Source: Pseudolysobacter antarcticus (GTDB lineage: Bacteria > Pseudomonadota > Gammaproteobacteria > Xanthomonadales > Rhodanobacteraceae). From it: a stretch of 64,000 nucleotides of DNA. Below, piece after piece: positions 26,264 through 35,050 of the stretch. The stretch lies in the NCBI RefSeq assembly GCF_004168365.1, contig NZ_CP035704.1:1922001-1986000 (forward strand), in the 5' to 3' direction. The translations under genes and the position numbers were made by a program. Each line of letters starts with the position of its first letter. Position 1 is the first letter of the stretch. The notes beneath the pieces were generated by a model. It had not been told where the DNA came from. It did not search any database and was given only the letters and a program-made list of their open reading frames with translations.

Positions 26264-28957
26264 ATGTCATTTCGTCGTGGATTGTTGAGTCTGTTGTTAC
26301 TGCTGCCATGCCTGCTGTTTGCCGCCGAGGACGTTCCCGTCGGCAAGCTGTCGAGCGTCGCCGAGCCGTTGCATTATTGGCTGGCGTTTACGCTTGATCC
26401 GGCAGCCGATGGTTACAGCGGCGAGACACGAATCCGCATTCGCCTGAATGTCGCGGTCGATCATCTCTGGCTGCACGGTCGCGATCTGGACGTGCAAAAA
26501 GTCAGAGTAAGCGATTCGCACGGAAAGTCCGTGTCCGCTAAATATCAGCAACGTAATGACGATGGTGTCGCGCTGGTATCGTTCGGCAGCATGCTGCCGC
26601 CGCAGGAGATAGAGCTCATCCTGAGTTTTCACGCGAAGTACAATACGCAGCTGGAAGGTGTGTACAAGGTCAAGGTCGGTAGCGATCCGTATCTGATCAC
26701 GCAGATGGAACCGGTCAGCGCGCGTTTTGCATTTCCGGGTTTCGACGAGCCGCGTTTCAAAACTCCATTCGATATCACGCTGACCGTGCCGAAAGCGCAG
26801 ATCGCGCTGGCGAATACGCGCCAGCGCGACGAAAAAGTATCCAATGATGCAAAGTGGAAAACGCTCACTTTTGCCACCACGCTGCCGCTGCCGACGTATC
26901 TGGTCGCGTTTGCGGTCGGGCCGTGGGACGTGGTCGAGGGCAAACCGATTGCGCCGAACGCAGTACGAACGACCGCGTTGCCGTTGCGCGCAATCGCGAG
27001 CCGTGGCAATGGCAAACGTCTGAATTACGTGCTGGAGCAGGCGCCGAATATCATCGCCTATTACGAGCAATACACCGGCCAGCCGTATCCGTACGACAAA
27101 CTCGATCTGCTCGGTGCGCCGGATTTCGGCGCGGGCGCGATGGAGAACGCCGGGCTGATAATTTTTCGCGATACGCTGTTGTTGCTCGACCAGAATTCGC
27201 CGGCGGATCGATATCGTGCCGCGTTCACTGTGATGGCGCACGAGATCGCGCACCAGTGGTTTGGCGATCTCGTCACCGCGCCGTGGTGGGACGATATCTG
27301 GCTCAACGAGGCGTTCGCGACGTGGGCCGAAGGCAAGGGCACGGTGGTATTGCAACCGGAATTTCACGGTGACATGGAACATCTCGAAGCGCGCCTCGGT
27401 GCGATGCGTAACGACAGTCTCGACAGCGCACGGCGCATCCGCCAGCCGATCACCAATCAGGGCGATATCGAAAACGCTTTCGACGGCATCACGTATCAGA
27501 AAGGCGCGAGCGTGCTCGGCATGTTCGAGTCGTGGCTCGGTCCGGAAAAATTCCGCGGCGGCATCCAGAATTATCTGGGCGGCCACAAGTTTCGCAGCGG
27601 CAGTTCGGACGACGTGGTCGATGCCGTTGCTGCGGCCAGCGATCAGGGTGAACGCCTCAAGCTGGCGATGCGCAGTTTCCTCGATCAGCCCGGCACGCCG
27701 CGCATCCAGACCGAGGTGAGCTGCAAGGATGGCAAGGCGCAGCTCAAACTTACGCAAAGCCGTTATCTGCCGCTCGGCTCGAAGGCCGACAGTAACGCGG
27801 TTTGGGACGTGCCGGTATGTCTGCGTTTTGGCCATGGCGACACAAGCGCAACACAATGTGTATTGCTGGATAAAACCGAGGCGAGTTTTCCGATCGCGAC
27901 CGGCGGCTGCCCGGAATGGATACTGCCGAATGCGAATGCGAGCGGCTATTACCGTTTCAGTATTTCGCCCGAAGCGTTTGGCAAACTTGCGGGGCATCTG
28001 GCAAGCCTGAGCGGGCCGGAGCAACTGGTGTTTGCCGATGCGGTATCGAGTGCGTTCCATCGCGGTGAACTCGATGTCGCCGCATTGCTCGACAGCCTGC
28101 CTGCACTGGCGGCATCGCCGGTGCCGCAAGTGGCCACCGCGTTGCTCGATGATGTCGAATGGATTCGCGAATATTTGGTCAGCGAATCGCAACGCGCGCG
28201 TTTTGATGCGCGTATCGGCGCGATTTTTCTGCCGCGTTTGCTACAGCTCGGTTATGCGCGAAAAACTGGTGAGGCCAGCAACGACACGGCGCTGCGCGTG
28301 CGCCTGGTCAAGTTTCTCGCACTGCGTTTGCATGTTCCGGAAGTGCGCGCTGCATTGCTTGCACAAGGGCGCAAAGCGCTGGCGCTGGACGGCGGTGGCA
28401 AAGCACAACTCGCTGCAGCGAACGCCGACCTGCTCGCGAGCGTGCTGGGCGTGACCGTGCAGGAAAATGGCGCCGCGGCGATCAAAGCGATGTATGCCGA
28501 ACTCGAAATCAATCACGATGCGACCAGCCGTTACGCGATGCTCGCCGCGCTCGGGGCGAGCCAGGATGCGGCGCTCGCCGAACAGGCGCTCAACTACGCG
28601 CTCGGTGCCGGCGTGCAACTCAGCGAAATGCGCGTGCTGTTCGATGCGCAGAACCATGAGCTGGAAAATCGCGCCGCATTCTGGCACTGGTATCAAGTGC
28701 ATTTTGATGCGGTGTTGAAACGCACGCCGGGTTTTGCCCAGGTCGGCATGCCGCGCTCGGTTAGCGACGGACGCTGCAGCAGCGAAGCCGCTGATGAGCT
28801 CGATAAATTTTTCCGGCCGCATGTGCCGCAGATCACCGGCGGCGCGCGTGCACTCGCGCAGGCGCAGGAGTCGATCGGCCTGTGCCGCGCATTGCGCACA
28901 CAACAAAAACCGCAGGTATTGCAGCAATGGCTTGACCAACAAGGTGCGATGAAATGA
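26264..28957 (+). CDS. M1-family zinc aminopeptidase, exported
   Basis: An 897-residue metallopeptidase. The zinc site is HEIAH at 326-330 with the third ligand E349 (HExxH-18-E), and the substrate-binding GAMEN is at 291-295. A Sec signal (MSFRRGLLSLLLLLPCLLFAA) places it in the periplasm or outside. The C-terminal ERAP1-like helical domain is complete. I chose ATG 26264, with GAGGTT 7 bp upstream; an in-frame TTG at 26234 would bury the signal peptide. It cleaves N-terminal residues from peptides; the natural substrates are unknown. A lipoprotein gene overlaps its end. Confidence 0.93.
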   Translation: MSFRRGLLSLLLLLPCLLFAAEDVPVGKLSSVAEPLHYWLAFTLDPAADGYSGETRIRIRLNVAVDHLWLHGRDLDVQKVRVSDSHGKSVSAKYQQRNDDGVALVSFGSMLPPQEIELILSFHAKYNTQLEGVYKVKVGSDPYLITQMEPVSARFAFPGFDEPRFKTPFDITLTVPKAQIALANTRQRDEKVSNDAKWKTLTFATTLPLPTYLVAFAVGPWDVVEGKPIAPNAVRTTALPLRAIASRGNGKRLNYVLEQAPNIIAYYEQYTGQPYPYDKLDLLGAPDFGAGAMENAGLIIFRDTLLLLDQNSPADRYRAAFTVMAHEIAHQWFGDLVTAPWWDDIWLNEAFATWAEGKGTVVLQPEFHGDMEHLEARLGAMRNDSLDSARRIRQPITNQGDIENAFDGITYQKGASVLGMFESWLGPEKFRGGIQNYLGGHKFRSGSSDDVVDAVAAASDQGERLKLAMRSFLDQPGTPRIQTEVSCKDGKAQLKLTQSRYLPLGSKADSNAVWDVPVCLRFGHGDTSATQCVLLDKTEASFPIATGGCPEWILPNANASGYYRFSISPEAFGKLAGHLASLSGPEQLVFADAVSSAFHRGELDVAALLDSLPALAASPVPQVATALLDDVEWIREYLVSESQRARFDARIGAIFLPRLLQLGYARKTGEASNDTALRVRLVKFLALRLHVPEVRAALLAQGRKALALDGGGKAQLAAANADLLASVLGVTVQENGAAAIKAMYAELEINHDATSRYAMLAALGASQDAALAEQALNYALGAGVQLSEMRVLFDAQNHELENRAAFWHWYQVHFDAVLKRTPGFAQVGMPRSVSDGRCSSEAADELDKFFRPHVPQITGGARALAQAQESIGLCRALRTQQKPQVLQQWLDQQGAMK

Positions 28958-30030
28958 TCACTGCCATATTTGATTCGATTTCGATGAAAAACATGCAGCG
29001 GGGAATGTGCATATTCTTTGCACTCATGCTGGTCGGTTGTCAGAGTTTCGGCGGAGGCGCTTCCGCACCGTCATCAGTTGCCAGTAAGCAAACAACGCTG
29101 GCCGCTTCCGATCCTTTGTCGGCGCTGGTCGGTGAGTTCGACAACAATGCGCAAGTCTGGCGCGTACAGACACAGTTGCAATCGCCTGCGCCACAGCCCG
29201 CCAAGGGCAAAGCGGCGCCGATCAGGGAGGCGGTGCCGCTGCGCGTGCATCAACATGTGCGGGTGCTCGAACACAAGAATGCAGGCAGCGCTTTGTTGCT
29301 GTGGCAGCTGGATGTCACTGGTGCAGCGCCACCGGTTTCGGCGACCTGGTTGTTCCGCGTCACTATTGATGCGAATGGCGTGACGCTGCTGCCGTATCGC
29401 GCGACCGATCCCGCGGCCATTGCGGCGCGGCTCGGCGATGCTGCAAAACGTTTCGAGGTGCAACCCAACGAATGGGTGGAGCTCGACGCGTGTGCCTTGC
29501 ACGGCACGATGCAGGCCGGTCATCTGGTTGCCAGCGTCGATCAGGCCAGTTGCGCCAGCTTGTTGCCGGGCATCGGCGCGAGCGCGGCGCTGTTGCCATT
29601 GCGCATCGATGCCGACGCCGAAATCCTTCGCGTCGCGACGTTTGCCGATCAGGCGCGTAGCCCAACTGCATTGCAGGAAGCGCGGCGCGTGCGCTGGTTT
29701 GGCGGCTGGGCCGCGATCAACGGTGCAGGCCCGCACGCGACGATGGACAGCAAAGATTGGCACGAGCAGCGCAGCTTGCGCATCCACGACGAAGGCGGGC
29801 TGCTGGCGGTGTTATGGCGTGATGGAAGTCGCAGCGGATATTCCGTTGAACTGTCGCGACAGAATGTCGGCGGCGACAGTCAAGTGCTCAAGTTAGCGGT
29901 GATCGAGGATGCCAGCGCACGCACGCTGAGTTATGTCTGGGCGAATCCCGATGCGACGCGTATCGGCATGCATCTGGGCTGGGTGCAGGTGGGTCTGGAG
30001 TTGCAGGGCGAGGCGCCGACCGCGCACTGA
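28954..30030 (+). CDS. Hypothetical lipoprotein
   Basis: A 358-residue protein I do not recognise. It overlaps the aminopeptidase stop by 4 bp (ATGA) and an AAGGTG lies 7-8 bp upstream, so the two genes are coupled; an internal ATG at 28984 gives a shorter, cleaner signal (MKNMQRGMCIFFALMLVGC) and is the main alternative. LVGC is a good lipobox, with Q after the cysteine, which favours the outer membrane. The rest is soluble, with Trp-rich beta-type segments (ATWLFRVTID, RVRWFGGWAAING). No catalytic motif is visible. Confidence 0.75.
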   Translation: MITAIFDSISMKNMQRGMCIFFALMLVGCQSFGGGASAPSSVASKQTTLAASDPLSALVGEFDNNAQVWRVQTQLQSPAPQPAKGKAAPIREAVPLRVHQHVRVLEHKNAGSALLLWQLDVTGAAPPVSATWLFRVTIDANGVTLLPYRATDPAAIAARLGDAAKRFEVQPNEWVELDACALHGTMQAGHLVASVDQASCASLLPGIGASAALLPLRIDADAEILRVATFADQARSPTALQEARRVRWFGGWAAINGAGPHATMDSKDWHEQRSLRIHDEGGLLAVLWRDGSRSGYSVELSRQNVGGDSQVLKLAVIEDASARTLSYVWANPDATRIGMHLGWVQVGLELQGEAPTAH

Positions 30031-30067
30031 GTCGCACCAGACCGTCATTGTTCGTGATCTCGGCGAT

Positions 30068-30105
30068 ATCAGTGCATTAATGCGTTAATACACTGATTGA
30101 TTTTT
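30068..30105 (+). terminator. Terminator between the lipoprotein gene and baeR
   Basis: Two 13-nt arms (30068-30080 and 30085-30097) pair with one C-A mismatch around a TGCG loop, and five T residues follow at 30101-30105. It sits between convergent genes. The T-run suits the plus strand; the stem alone may also act for baeR. Confidence 0.7.
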
Positions 30106-30128
30106 CGAGTGACTTTTCGGTTCGACGT

Positions 30129-30827
30129 TTATGCCGCGGCGTCCGCATTCCATTCCAGGCGATATCCCACGCCGTAGACCGAGCTGATCGCATCGGCGCC
30201 GGCGGCGATCAGCTTGTGGCGCAGATTCTTGATGTGGCTGTCGACGGTGCGGTCGCTGACGATGCGATGATCCAGATATGACGCGTTGATCAATTGCTGG
30301 CGCGAGAACACCTGCCCGGGGTGGGCGATGAGTTTTTTCAGCAGACGAAATTCCACCGGTGTGAGCACGACGCGTTGGCCATGCACGCGGATTTCGAAGC
30401 GCGCTTCGTCAAGTTCCAGCGCGGCGATTAACGCGGTACCAGAGCCCGCATTGCGCAAGCTGCTGCGGCGCAATACTGCCTTGACTCGTGCCACTACTTC
30501 GCGTGGACTGAACGGTTTGCAGATGTAGTCGTCGGCGCCGAGTTCGAGTCCGACCAAGCGATCGATTTCCTCGACTCGCGCGGTCACGATCAGAATCGGC
30601 ACCGACGAAAATTCACGAATTTCGCGGCATACACTCAAGCCGTCTTTGTCCGGCAGCATCAGATCAAGCAAGATCGCCGACGGTGTATTTTCGCGTACCC
30701 AAACACTGGCGCCCGCGCCGCTGTCGAGCACGCTGACCCTATAATTTGCGGCGACAAGATAGTCGTGCAGCAGCGCCGCGAGTTTGACTTCGTCTTCAAT
30801 CACCAGAATATGCGCGGTTTCGTTCAT
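30129..30827 (-). CDS. baeR: BaeR-like response regulator
   Basis: A 232-residue OmpR-family regulator. The receiver domain (about 7-120) has the phospho-acceptor D55 in ILLDLMLPDKDG and the strongly BaeR-like stretch VEEIDRLVGLELGADDYICKPFSPREVVARVKAVLRR in two blocks around 83-119. The winged-helix DNA-binding domain fills the C-terminal half (FRLLKKLIAHPGQVFSRQQL, DSHIKNLRHKL). ATG 30827 is 4 bp from the kinase stop; upstream in-frame codons lie inside the kinase gene and give non-homologous residues. In enterics BaeR activates spy and drug-efflux genes on envelope stress. Confidence 0.9.
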   Translation of the reverse strand: MNETAHILVIEDEVKLAALLHDYLVAANYRVSVLDSGAGASVWVRENTPSAILLDLMLPDKDGLSVCREIREFSSVPILIVTARVEEIDRLVGLELGADDYICKPFSPREVVARVKAVLRRSSLRNAGSGTALIAALELDEARFEIRVHGQRVVLTPVEFRLLKKLIAHPGQVFSRQQLINASYLDHRIVSDRTVDSHIKNLRHKLIAAGADAISSVYGVGYRLEWNADAAA

Positions 30828-30831
30828 GGAT

Positions 30832-32340
30832 TCATCTCGTCTGGATCGGCAAACGAATGTCGATGCGCAAACCGCCGAGCGGCGAGGCGCTGGCTTCGAT
30901 CTGCCCATCGTGCGCCGCGACTATTGCGCGACAGATCGCCAGCCCCAAACCCGCGCCACCTCCGGTCCTATTGCGCGAACCATCGACGCGGTACAAACGT
31001 TCGAACAGCAATGGCAATGACGCTGGCGGAACACCCGGTGCGGTATCGTCGATGCTCAGTTGCAGCACTTCCCCGATCTCGACAAGCGTGAGCCGGATGC
31101 GTCCCGGCGCATCGGTGTAACGGCGCGCATTCGCAAGAAGATTGTCGAGCAGTTGCGTGAGGCGTCGCGCATCACCACGCACGGTTTTTGTGCTCGGCAG
31201 ATGGCTTTCCAGCGCGAGGCCGATGTCGGCGAAACCCGGCGCATGCAGGTCGATGGTTTCCGCAATCAACGTAGCCAGGTCGACCGCGGCAAAACGATAA
31301 TCGAGGGCGCCAGCATCAGCCAGCGCGAGCTGATACAAATCCTCGATCAGGCTCGTAAGCCGCTCGCCCTCGGCTTGCAAGGATGCCAGCGCCGCAGCGT
31401 TCGGCAGGCGGATGCCGTCCTGCAGCGCCTGAATTTCGCCGCGCAAAATACTCAACGGCGTACGTAATTCATGCGCGATATCCGCGCCCCATTGTCGGCG
31501 CGCTTCGCGATTCTGTTCGAGCGCGCTGGCGAGATGATTGAAATCGCTGGCAAGATCGCCGAATTCGTCGCGGCGCGAAATCACCACGCGCTGGCCGTAA
31601 TCGCCGGTGGCCAGTGCGCGCGTGGCGTGCGCCAGCGAACGGATCGGCTTGAGCAGCCAATACGCCAGCGCGAGCGCAAACAACAGCGCTGCGACCAGCA
31701 CGATCAGACCGCTGATCAGCGCATCACGCATCTGCGCTTGGGCAAACGTGCGATCCAGATCGCCGAGCAATTGCGGCAACGGCGCGAGGTGCAGTTCGCC
31801 GATTTTTTTTCCATCGAGCTGCACCGGTACGCTCAGTGCCTGCGTGGAAATATCGCGAGCACCGACGACCGCATTGCCTGCGGCATCCAGCAGAAGTGTG
31901 CGCGAAGCGAGGTCGAACGGCCCGGGCGGATGCGGCGGCGGGCGATCGCCGCGTGGCGGTGGTGGTCGGTCATCGCGCGGCGCTGGACGGTCGTCGTCAC
32001 GACGCATCGCTTGATCCGGCGGCTGCGGACGGCCATCGCGCGGTGGCGGCTCGTCGGCAGGCGGTGGCGGTGGGCGTGGATCGGCGTGTTCACGATCGGG
32101 ATCGAGCAGTCGGTTGAGCTGGCGTGGATCATGGCGCAGGAATTCCCAGTCGCCATGCACCGCATATTGCGCGGCGAGCAAGGTGCTGACATTACCGAGC
32201 CGATCCAGCGCGACTTGATCGAGATAATCACGAAAACCACGCCGAAAACTGTGCTGTTGCCAGACCACAAAACCGCCCAATGCGGCCACACTTAGTGTCG
32301 CAAAAACCAGAAATAGGCGTAACCACAAACGCAGGCGCAT
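30832..32340 (-). CDS. baeS: BaeS-like sensor histidine kinase with Pro/Asp/Arg-rich sensor loop
   Basis: A 502-residue membrane kinase. Helix 1 is at about 8-28 and helix 2 at about 211-234, with the periplasmic sensor between; then HAMP, HisKA with H290 in GADIAHELRTPLS, and HATPase_c (DNLLANARRYT, GGAGLGLAI). Conserved BaeS features include FRRGFRDYL and QYAVHGDWEFLR. The oddity is a low-complexity insert at 86-142 made almost only of P, D, R, G, E, H and Q; E. coli BaeS has only a short Pro patch here. It is transcribed first, with baeR 4 bp downstream, and is divergent from a Spy-like gene. Confidence 0.88.
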   Translation of the reverse strand: MRLRLWLRLFLVFATLSVAALGGFVVWQQHSFRRGFRDYLDQVALDRLGNVSTLLAAQYAVHGDWEFLRHDPRQLNRLLDPDREHADPRPPPPPADEPPPRDGRPQPPDQAMRRDDDRPAPRDDRPPPPRGDRPPPHPPGPFDLASRTLLLDAAGNAVVGARDISTQALSVPVQLDGKKIGELHLAPLPQLLGDLDRTFAQAQMRDALISGLIVLVAALLFALALAYWLLKPIRSLAHATRALATGDYGQRVVISRRDEFGDLASDFNHLASALEQNREARRQWGADIAHELRTPLSILRGEIQALQDGIRLPNAAALASLQAEGERLTSLIEDLYQLALADAGALDYRFAAVDLATLIAETIDLHAPGFADIGLALESHLPSTKTVRGDARRLTQLLDNLLANARRYTDAPGRIRLTLVEIGEVLQLSIDDTAPGVPPASLPLLFERLYRVDGSRNRTGGGAGLGLAICRAIVAAHDGQIEASASPLGGLRIDIRLPIQTR

Positions 32341-32501
32341 CGTTTTCCTCGGTCAGTGCGTCTCACGTTAACGTGTTACGCGCATGCAGGAAACCGTAGC
32401 GACCGCGACTCCATCATTTCTCCACAAAATCTGCATCCTGTCTGCGCGATTGCGGACTAGTCTGGCAGCGTCGAAACGGTCGACGTAAGACGGAGAACAC
32501 C
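32341..32501. promoter_or_regulatory. Divergent control region baeS / spy-like gene with phased TCT repeats
   Basis: In this 161-bp region the plus strand has three copies of TCT at exactly 11-bp spacing (32419, 32430, 32441): TCTCCACAAAA, TCTGCATCCTG, TCTGCGCGATT. The first begins TCTCCACAA, which fits the TCTNCANAA BaeR-box pattern I recall from enterics; the second keeps TCTNCA. A possible -10 is TAGTCT at 32458-32463, with no -35 consensus at the right distance but the repeats lying there, the layout expected for an activator-dependent promoter driving the Spy-like gene. ACGGAG precedes its ATG. Confidence 0.55.
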
Positions 32502-32987
32502 ATGCGTAAATTTATTGTGCTACCGCTGATTATCGCGCTGAGCGGCGCGGCCTATGCACAGCACGCGCCGGATCGCCAACCCGGTGGCCCCGATGCGCCA
32601 CCACCACCGCGCGGCATGCCGATGCCGCCTCCGGGTGGTCCGATGGGCGGCGTGCCATCGCCGGAAATGCTCGCGCTGATTCCCGATCTCACCGCGGCAC
32701 AACAGGTAGAGGTGCGAAAACTCCTGGTCGCACGCCGTGATGCGCACGATGCGCTGCGTGACAAGGAACGCACCGAGCATGAACGCATTGACGATCAGAG
32801 CGCCGAGCGTTTGCGCAAGCTGCTCGGCGAGGACGGCTATCGCGCGTTGGCGCAATCGACCGCGCCGCATGGCCCGGGACGCGAAGGTCCGCCGCCGCAT
32901 GGCGATCGTCCGGGTGGGCCGGATCGCACTGGGCCGGGCGATAACAGCAAGCCGCCGCAACCGCCCGCAGCACCCGGCAAGAATTGA
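32502..32987 (+). CDS. Spy/CpxP-like small periplasmic protein with Pro-rich ends
   Basis: A 161-residue exported protein: Sec signal MRKFIVLPLIIALSGAAYA cleaved near 19/20, a Pro/Gly/Met-rich segment (about 21-58), a helical, highly charged core (59-120) and a Pro/Gly/Asp/Arg-rich tail (121-161). The core opens with LTAAQ at 63-67, like the LTxxQ motif of Spy/CpxP proteins, and continues as amphipathic helix rich in Arg, Glu and Asp. The gene is divergent from baeS; in E. coli spy is the main BaeR target. A periplasmic chaperone or stress-buffer role is inferred from the motif, size and position. Confidence 0.65.
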   Translation: MRKFIVLPLIIALSGAAYAQHAPDRQPGGPDAPPPPRGMPMPPPGGPMGGVPSPEMLALIPDLTAAQQVEVRKLLVARRDAHDALRDKERTEHERIDDQSAERLRKLLGEDGYRALAQSTAPHGPGREGPPPHGDRPGGPDRTGPGDNSKPPQPPAAPGKN

Positions 32988-33088
32988 TCGTCAATCGACC
33001 TCGATTTTTTCGCCTGACTTTCCCGGCGCTCGCAGAAAAATTGCTGCGAGCGTCGGCAATAATTTTCGATAATCAGCTGGTGGCGTAG

Positions 33089-33733
33089 TCAGATCAGGCG
33101 CTGCGTAATCGCTTTCAGCACCGCATGCGTGCGATCGCGACTGTCGAGTTTGAGCAGGATATCGGTGATGTAGTTTTTCACTGTGCCTTCGGACAAAAAC
33201 AGGCTGCGCGCAATTTCCTTGTTCGAATAGCCGCCGGCGATCAAACGCAGGATGCTGGTTTCGCGGTCGGTGAGATGCGCACGTTTTGACTCCGGCGAAA
33301 CGTCATGCCAGTTGGCGCGCACCGAATGCAGGCTGACCGGTTGCAGCAAAGTTTCGCCACGCGCAACGCGCTTGATCGCTGCATGCAGATCTTCCGGCGC
33401 CGCATCCTTGAGCAGAAATCCCTGCGCGCCAGCTTGCACCGCGGCCAGCATCAACTCGGAATCATCGAACGTGGTGAGCAGGATCAGCGGTGTGGTATCA
33501 CCGCGTTCGCGCAATACACGCAATGCCTCAATACCGGTTTTGCGCGGCATGCGGATATCGCTGACGATCACATCGACTTGGGTTTGCGCCAGTTGCAGCA
33601 ACAGGCTTTCGCCGTCTTCGGCTTCGATCACGATATCGATGCCGCCGAGATCGCGCAGCAACGCGCTGAGCCCCTTGCGCACGAGCGCCTGATCGTCGGC
33701 CAGCGCGATGCGGATCGGTTCGATGCCGCTCAT
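33089..33733 (-). CDS. NarL/LuxR-family response regulator
   Basis: A 214-residue regulator with a receiver domain (phospho-acceptor D59, in VIVSDIRMPRKTG) and a C-terminal LuxR-type helix-turn-helix (LTDRETSILRLIAGGYSNKEIARSLFLSEGTVKNY). It overlaps the kinase gene upstream on the same strand by 4 bp, so the two form a pair of the DesKR/LiaSR type. The 101 bp between this gene and the convergent Spy-like gene hold only AT-rich sequence. Its regulon is unknown; the divergent membrane-protein gene at 35051 is the obvious candidate. Confidence 0.92.
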   Translation of the reverse strand: MSGIEPIRIALADDQALVRKGLSALLRDLGGIDIVIEAEDGESLLLQLAQTQVDVIVSDIRMPRKTGIEALRVLRERGDTTPLILLTTFDDSELMLAAVQAGAQGFLLKDAAPEDLHAAIKRVARGETLLQPVSLHSVRANWHDVSPESKRAHLTDRETSILRLIAGGYSNKEIARSLFLSEGTVKNYITDILLKLDSRDRTHAVLKAITQRLI

Positions 33734-34902
33734 GCTTGCAACGGAATATTGGCAGTCAGGGTGAGGCCGGTGTTCGCGCCCGACAGCACGCGCAGCTCGC
33801 CGCCGAGGGCCTGCAGACGCTCGCGCATGCCGGTCAGGCCGTTGCCGAAATTCAGTTGCGCCGTGCCGTGACCGTTGTCACGCACCTGCAGGCTTACGCG
33901 CTCGCCATCGCGTTGCAGGTCGAGCCAGATTTCGCTGGCGTGGCTGTGGCGCAACGCGTTGGTCAGCGCTTCCTGGGCGCAGCGCAGCAGGGTTTCCGCG
34001 CTTTGTACATCGGCCAGCAGACTGTCGTTCGCTATGTTCAAATGAATTTTTGGCCCGGGCAGATGAGCGATCAAGGTAGCGAGCGCCGAACGCAGATCGA
34101 CGCCGTCGTACTTGCGCAACTCGCTGACGACGGCACGAATGTCGTCGAGCAATTCGTCGGCAAGCTGCTTGCAGCTTTGCAGTTCTTCGACGTTCGTAAA
34201 TACCGCGTTGCGCAGCAGCAGTTGCAGATTGAGTTTGAGCGCAGTGAGTTTGTGGCCGGCGACATCGTGCAGCTCGCGCGAAAGTTTCAATCGCTCCTGA
34301 CTGCGTGCGCTTTCTTCGAGCAGGCTGCGCGTCGAAAGCAACTGCGCATTGGCGGCGAGCAGTTCGGTATTCGCCTGTTCGGCGCGCCGCGCGTAATACG
34401 CCGTGAGGGCGGCAAAGGCCTGAAAACTGCCGTAGGCCAGCAGGCTCACGATCATGCCGCCGCGGCTCCAGTAATAACTGCCGATCCACGCAAAAATCAG
34501 GTTCACGAATAATAGAAAAGCCAGCGCGACGGCGGGTCGGAAAGAAAGAATCACCTGTACCGCCAGGATCACCAGCAGTACCGGTTGCATGCTGCTGGGG
34601 AAGCAATAGATCGACGCTAGCGTGAATGCACTTTGCGCCAGGATCAGCAGCGGCTCCAGCCAACTTCGCTGTGTCGTGTTGGCGCGGACCACGCCGGTGG
34701 CAATCAAGCTGAGCAGAATCGAAACAGTGAATATCGCGCCGAAAAGCTGCTGCAGGTTCCACAGCCGCGGCGGATTATCCAGCAGCGTATTCAGCACTAC
34801 CGCAATCCATACCAGATAGGCGGCCAGACGCAGCGGATTGAACAACCACCGGCGCCAATTGCGTGGCGTGGACGATTCGGTAAACAAGGTGGTGTTGAGC
34901 AT
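33730..34902 (-). CDS. HisKA_3 sensor histidine kinase (DesK/LiaS-like)
   Basis: A 390-residue kinase. The N-terminal 170 residues are hydrophobic and form about six membrane helices with very short loops, so it likely senses a membrane state rather than a soluble ligand. A coiled linker (about 175-205) leads to the HisKA_3 dimerisation domain with H212 in SRELHDVAGHKLTALKLNL, and a HATPase domain with QEALTNALRHSHA, DNGHGTAQ and GNGLTGMRERLQALGG. It overlaps its partner regulator by 4 bp (ATGA). Confidence 0.9.
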   Translation of the reverse strand: MLNTTLFTESSTPRNWRRWLFNPLRLAAYLVWIAVVLNTLLDNPPRLWNLQQLFGAIFTVSILLSLIATGVVRANTTQRSWLEPLLILAQSAFTLASIYCFPSSMQPVLLVILAVQVILSFRPAVALAFLLFVNLIFAWIGSYYWSRGGMIVSLLAYGSFQAFAALTAYYARRAEQANTELLAANAQLLSTRSLLEESARSQERLKLSRELHDVAGHKLTALKLNLQLLLRNAVFTNVEELQSCKQLADELLDDIRAVVSELRKYDGVDLRSALATLIAHLPGPKIHLNIANDSLLADVQSAETLLRCAQEALTNALRHSHASEIWLDLQRDGERVSLQVRDNGHGTAQLNFGNGLTGMRERLQALGGELRVLSGANTGLTLTANIPLQA

Positions 34903-35050
34903 GGCCGCAGTGTAAAGCCTGAATCGCGACGATGGGTGCGCGCAGCGATAAAGGTGACTTTATTCACCCGTGGCTGGTGACTTTCGGTATCTCCGATCCG
35001 TTTGCGCAAAAGTGCATCGTAGCCACTGTAAAAACATTCGGGAGCCAGAC

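Noticed and set aside
26297-28192. Very long open frame on the minus strand (631 codons) opposite the M1 aminopeptidase.
   Set aside because: It is a mirror of GC-rich coding sequence: the plus-strand gene has a signal peptide, HExxH and GAMEN motifs, whereas the minus frame shows only Arg/His-rich sequence without any domain.
31907-32085. Low-complexity GC-rich repeats that might be a minisatellite or CRISPR-like array.
   Set aside because: They encode the Pro/Asp/Arg-rich loop of the BaeS homologue in frame; unit length is irregular and there are no spacers.
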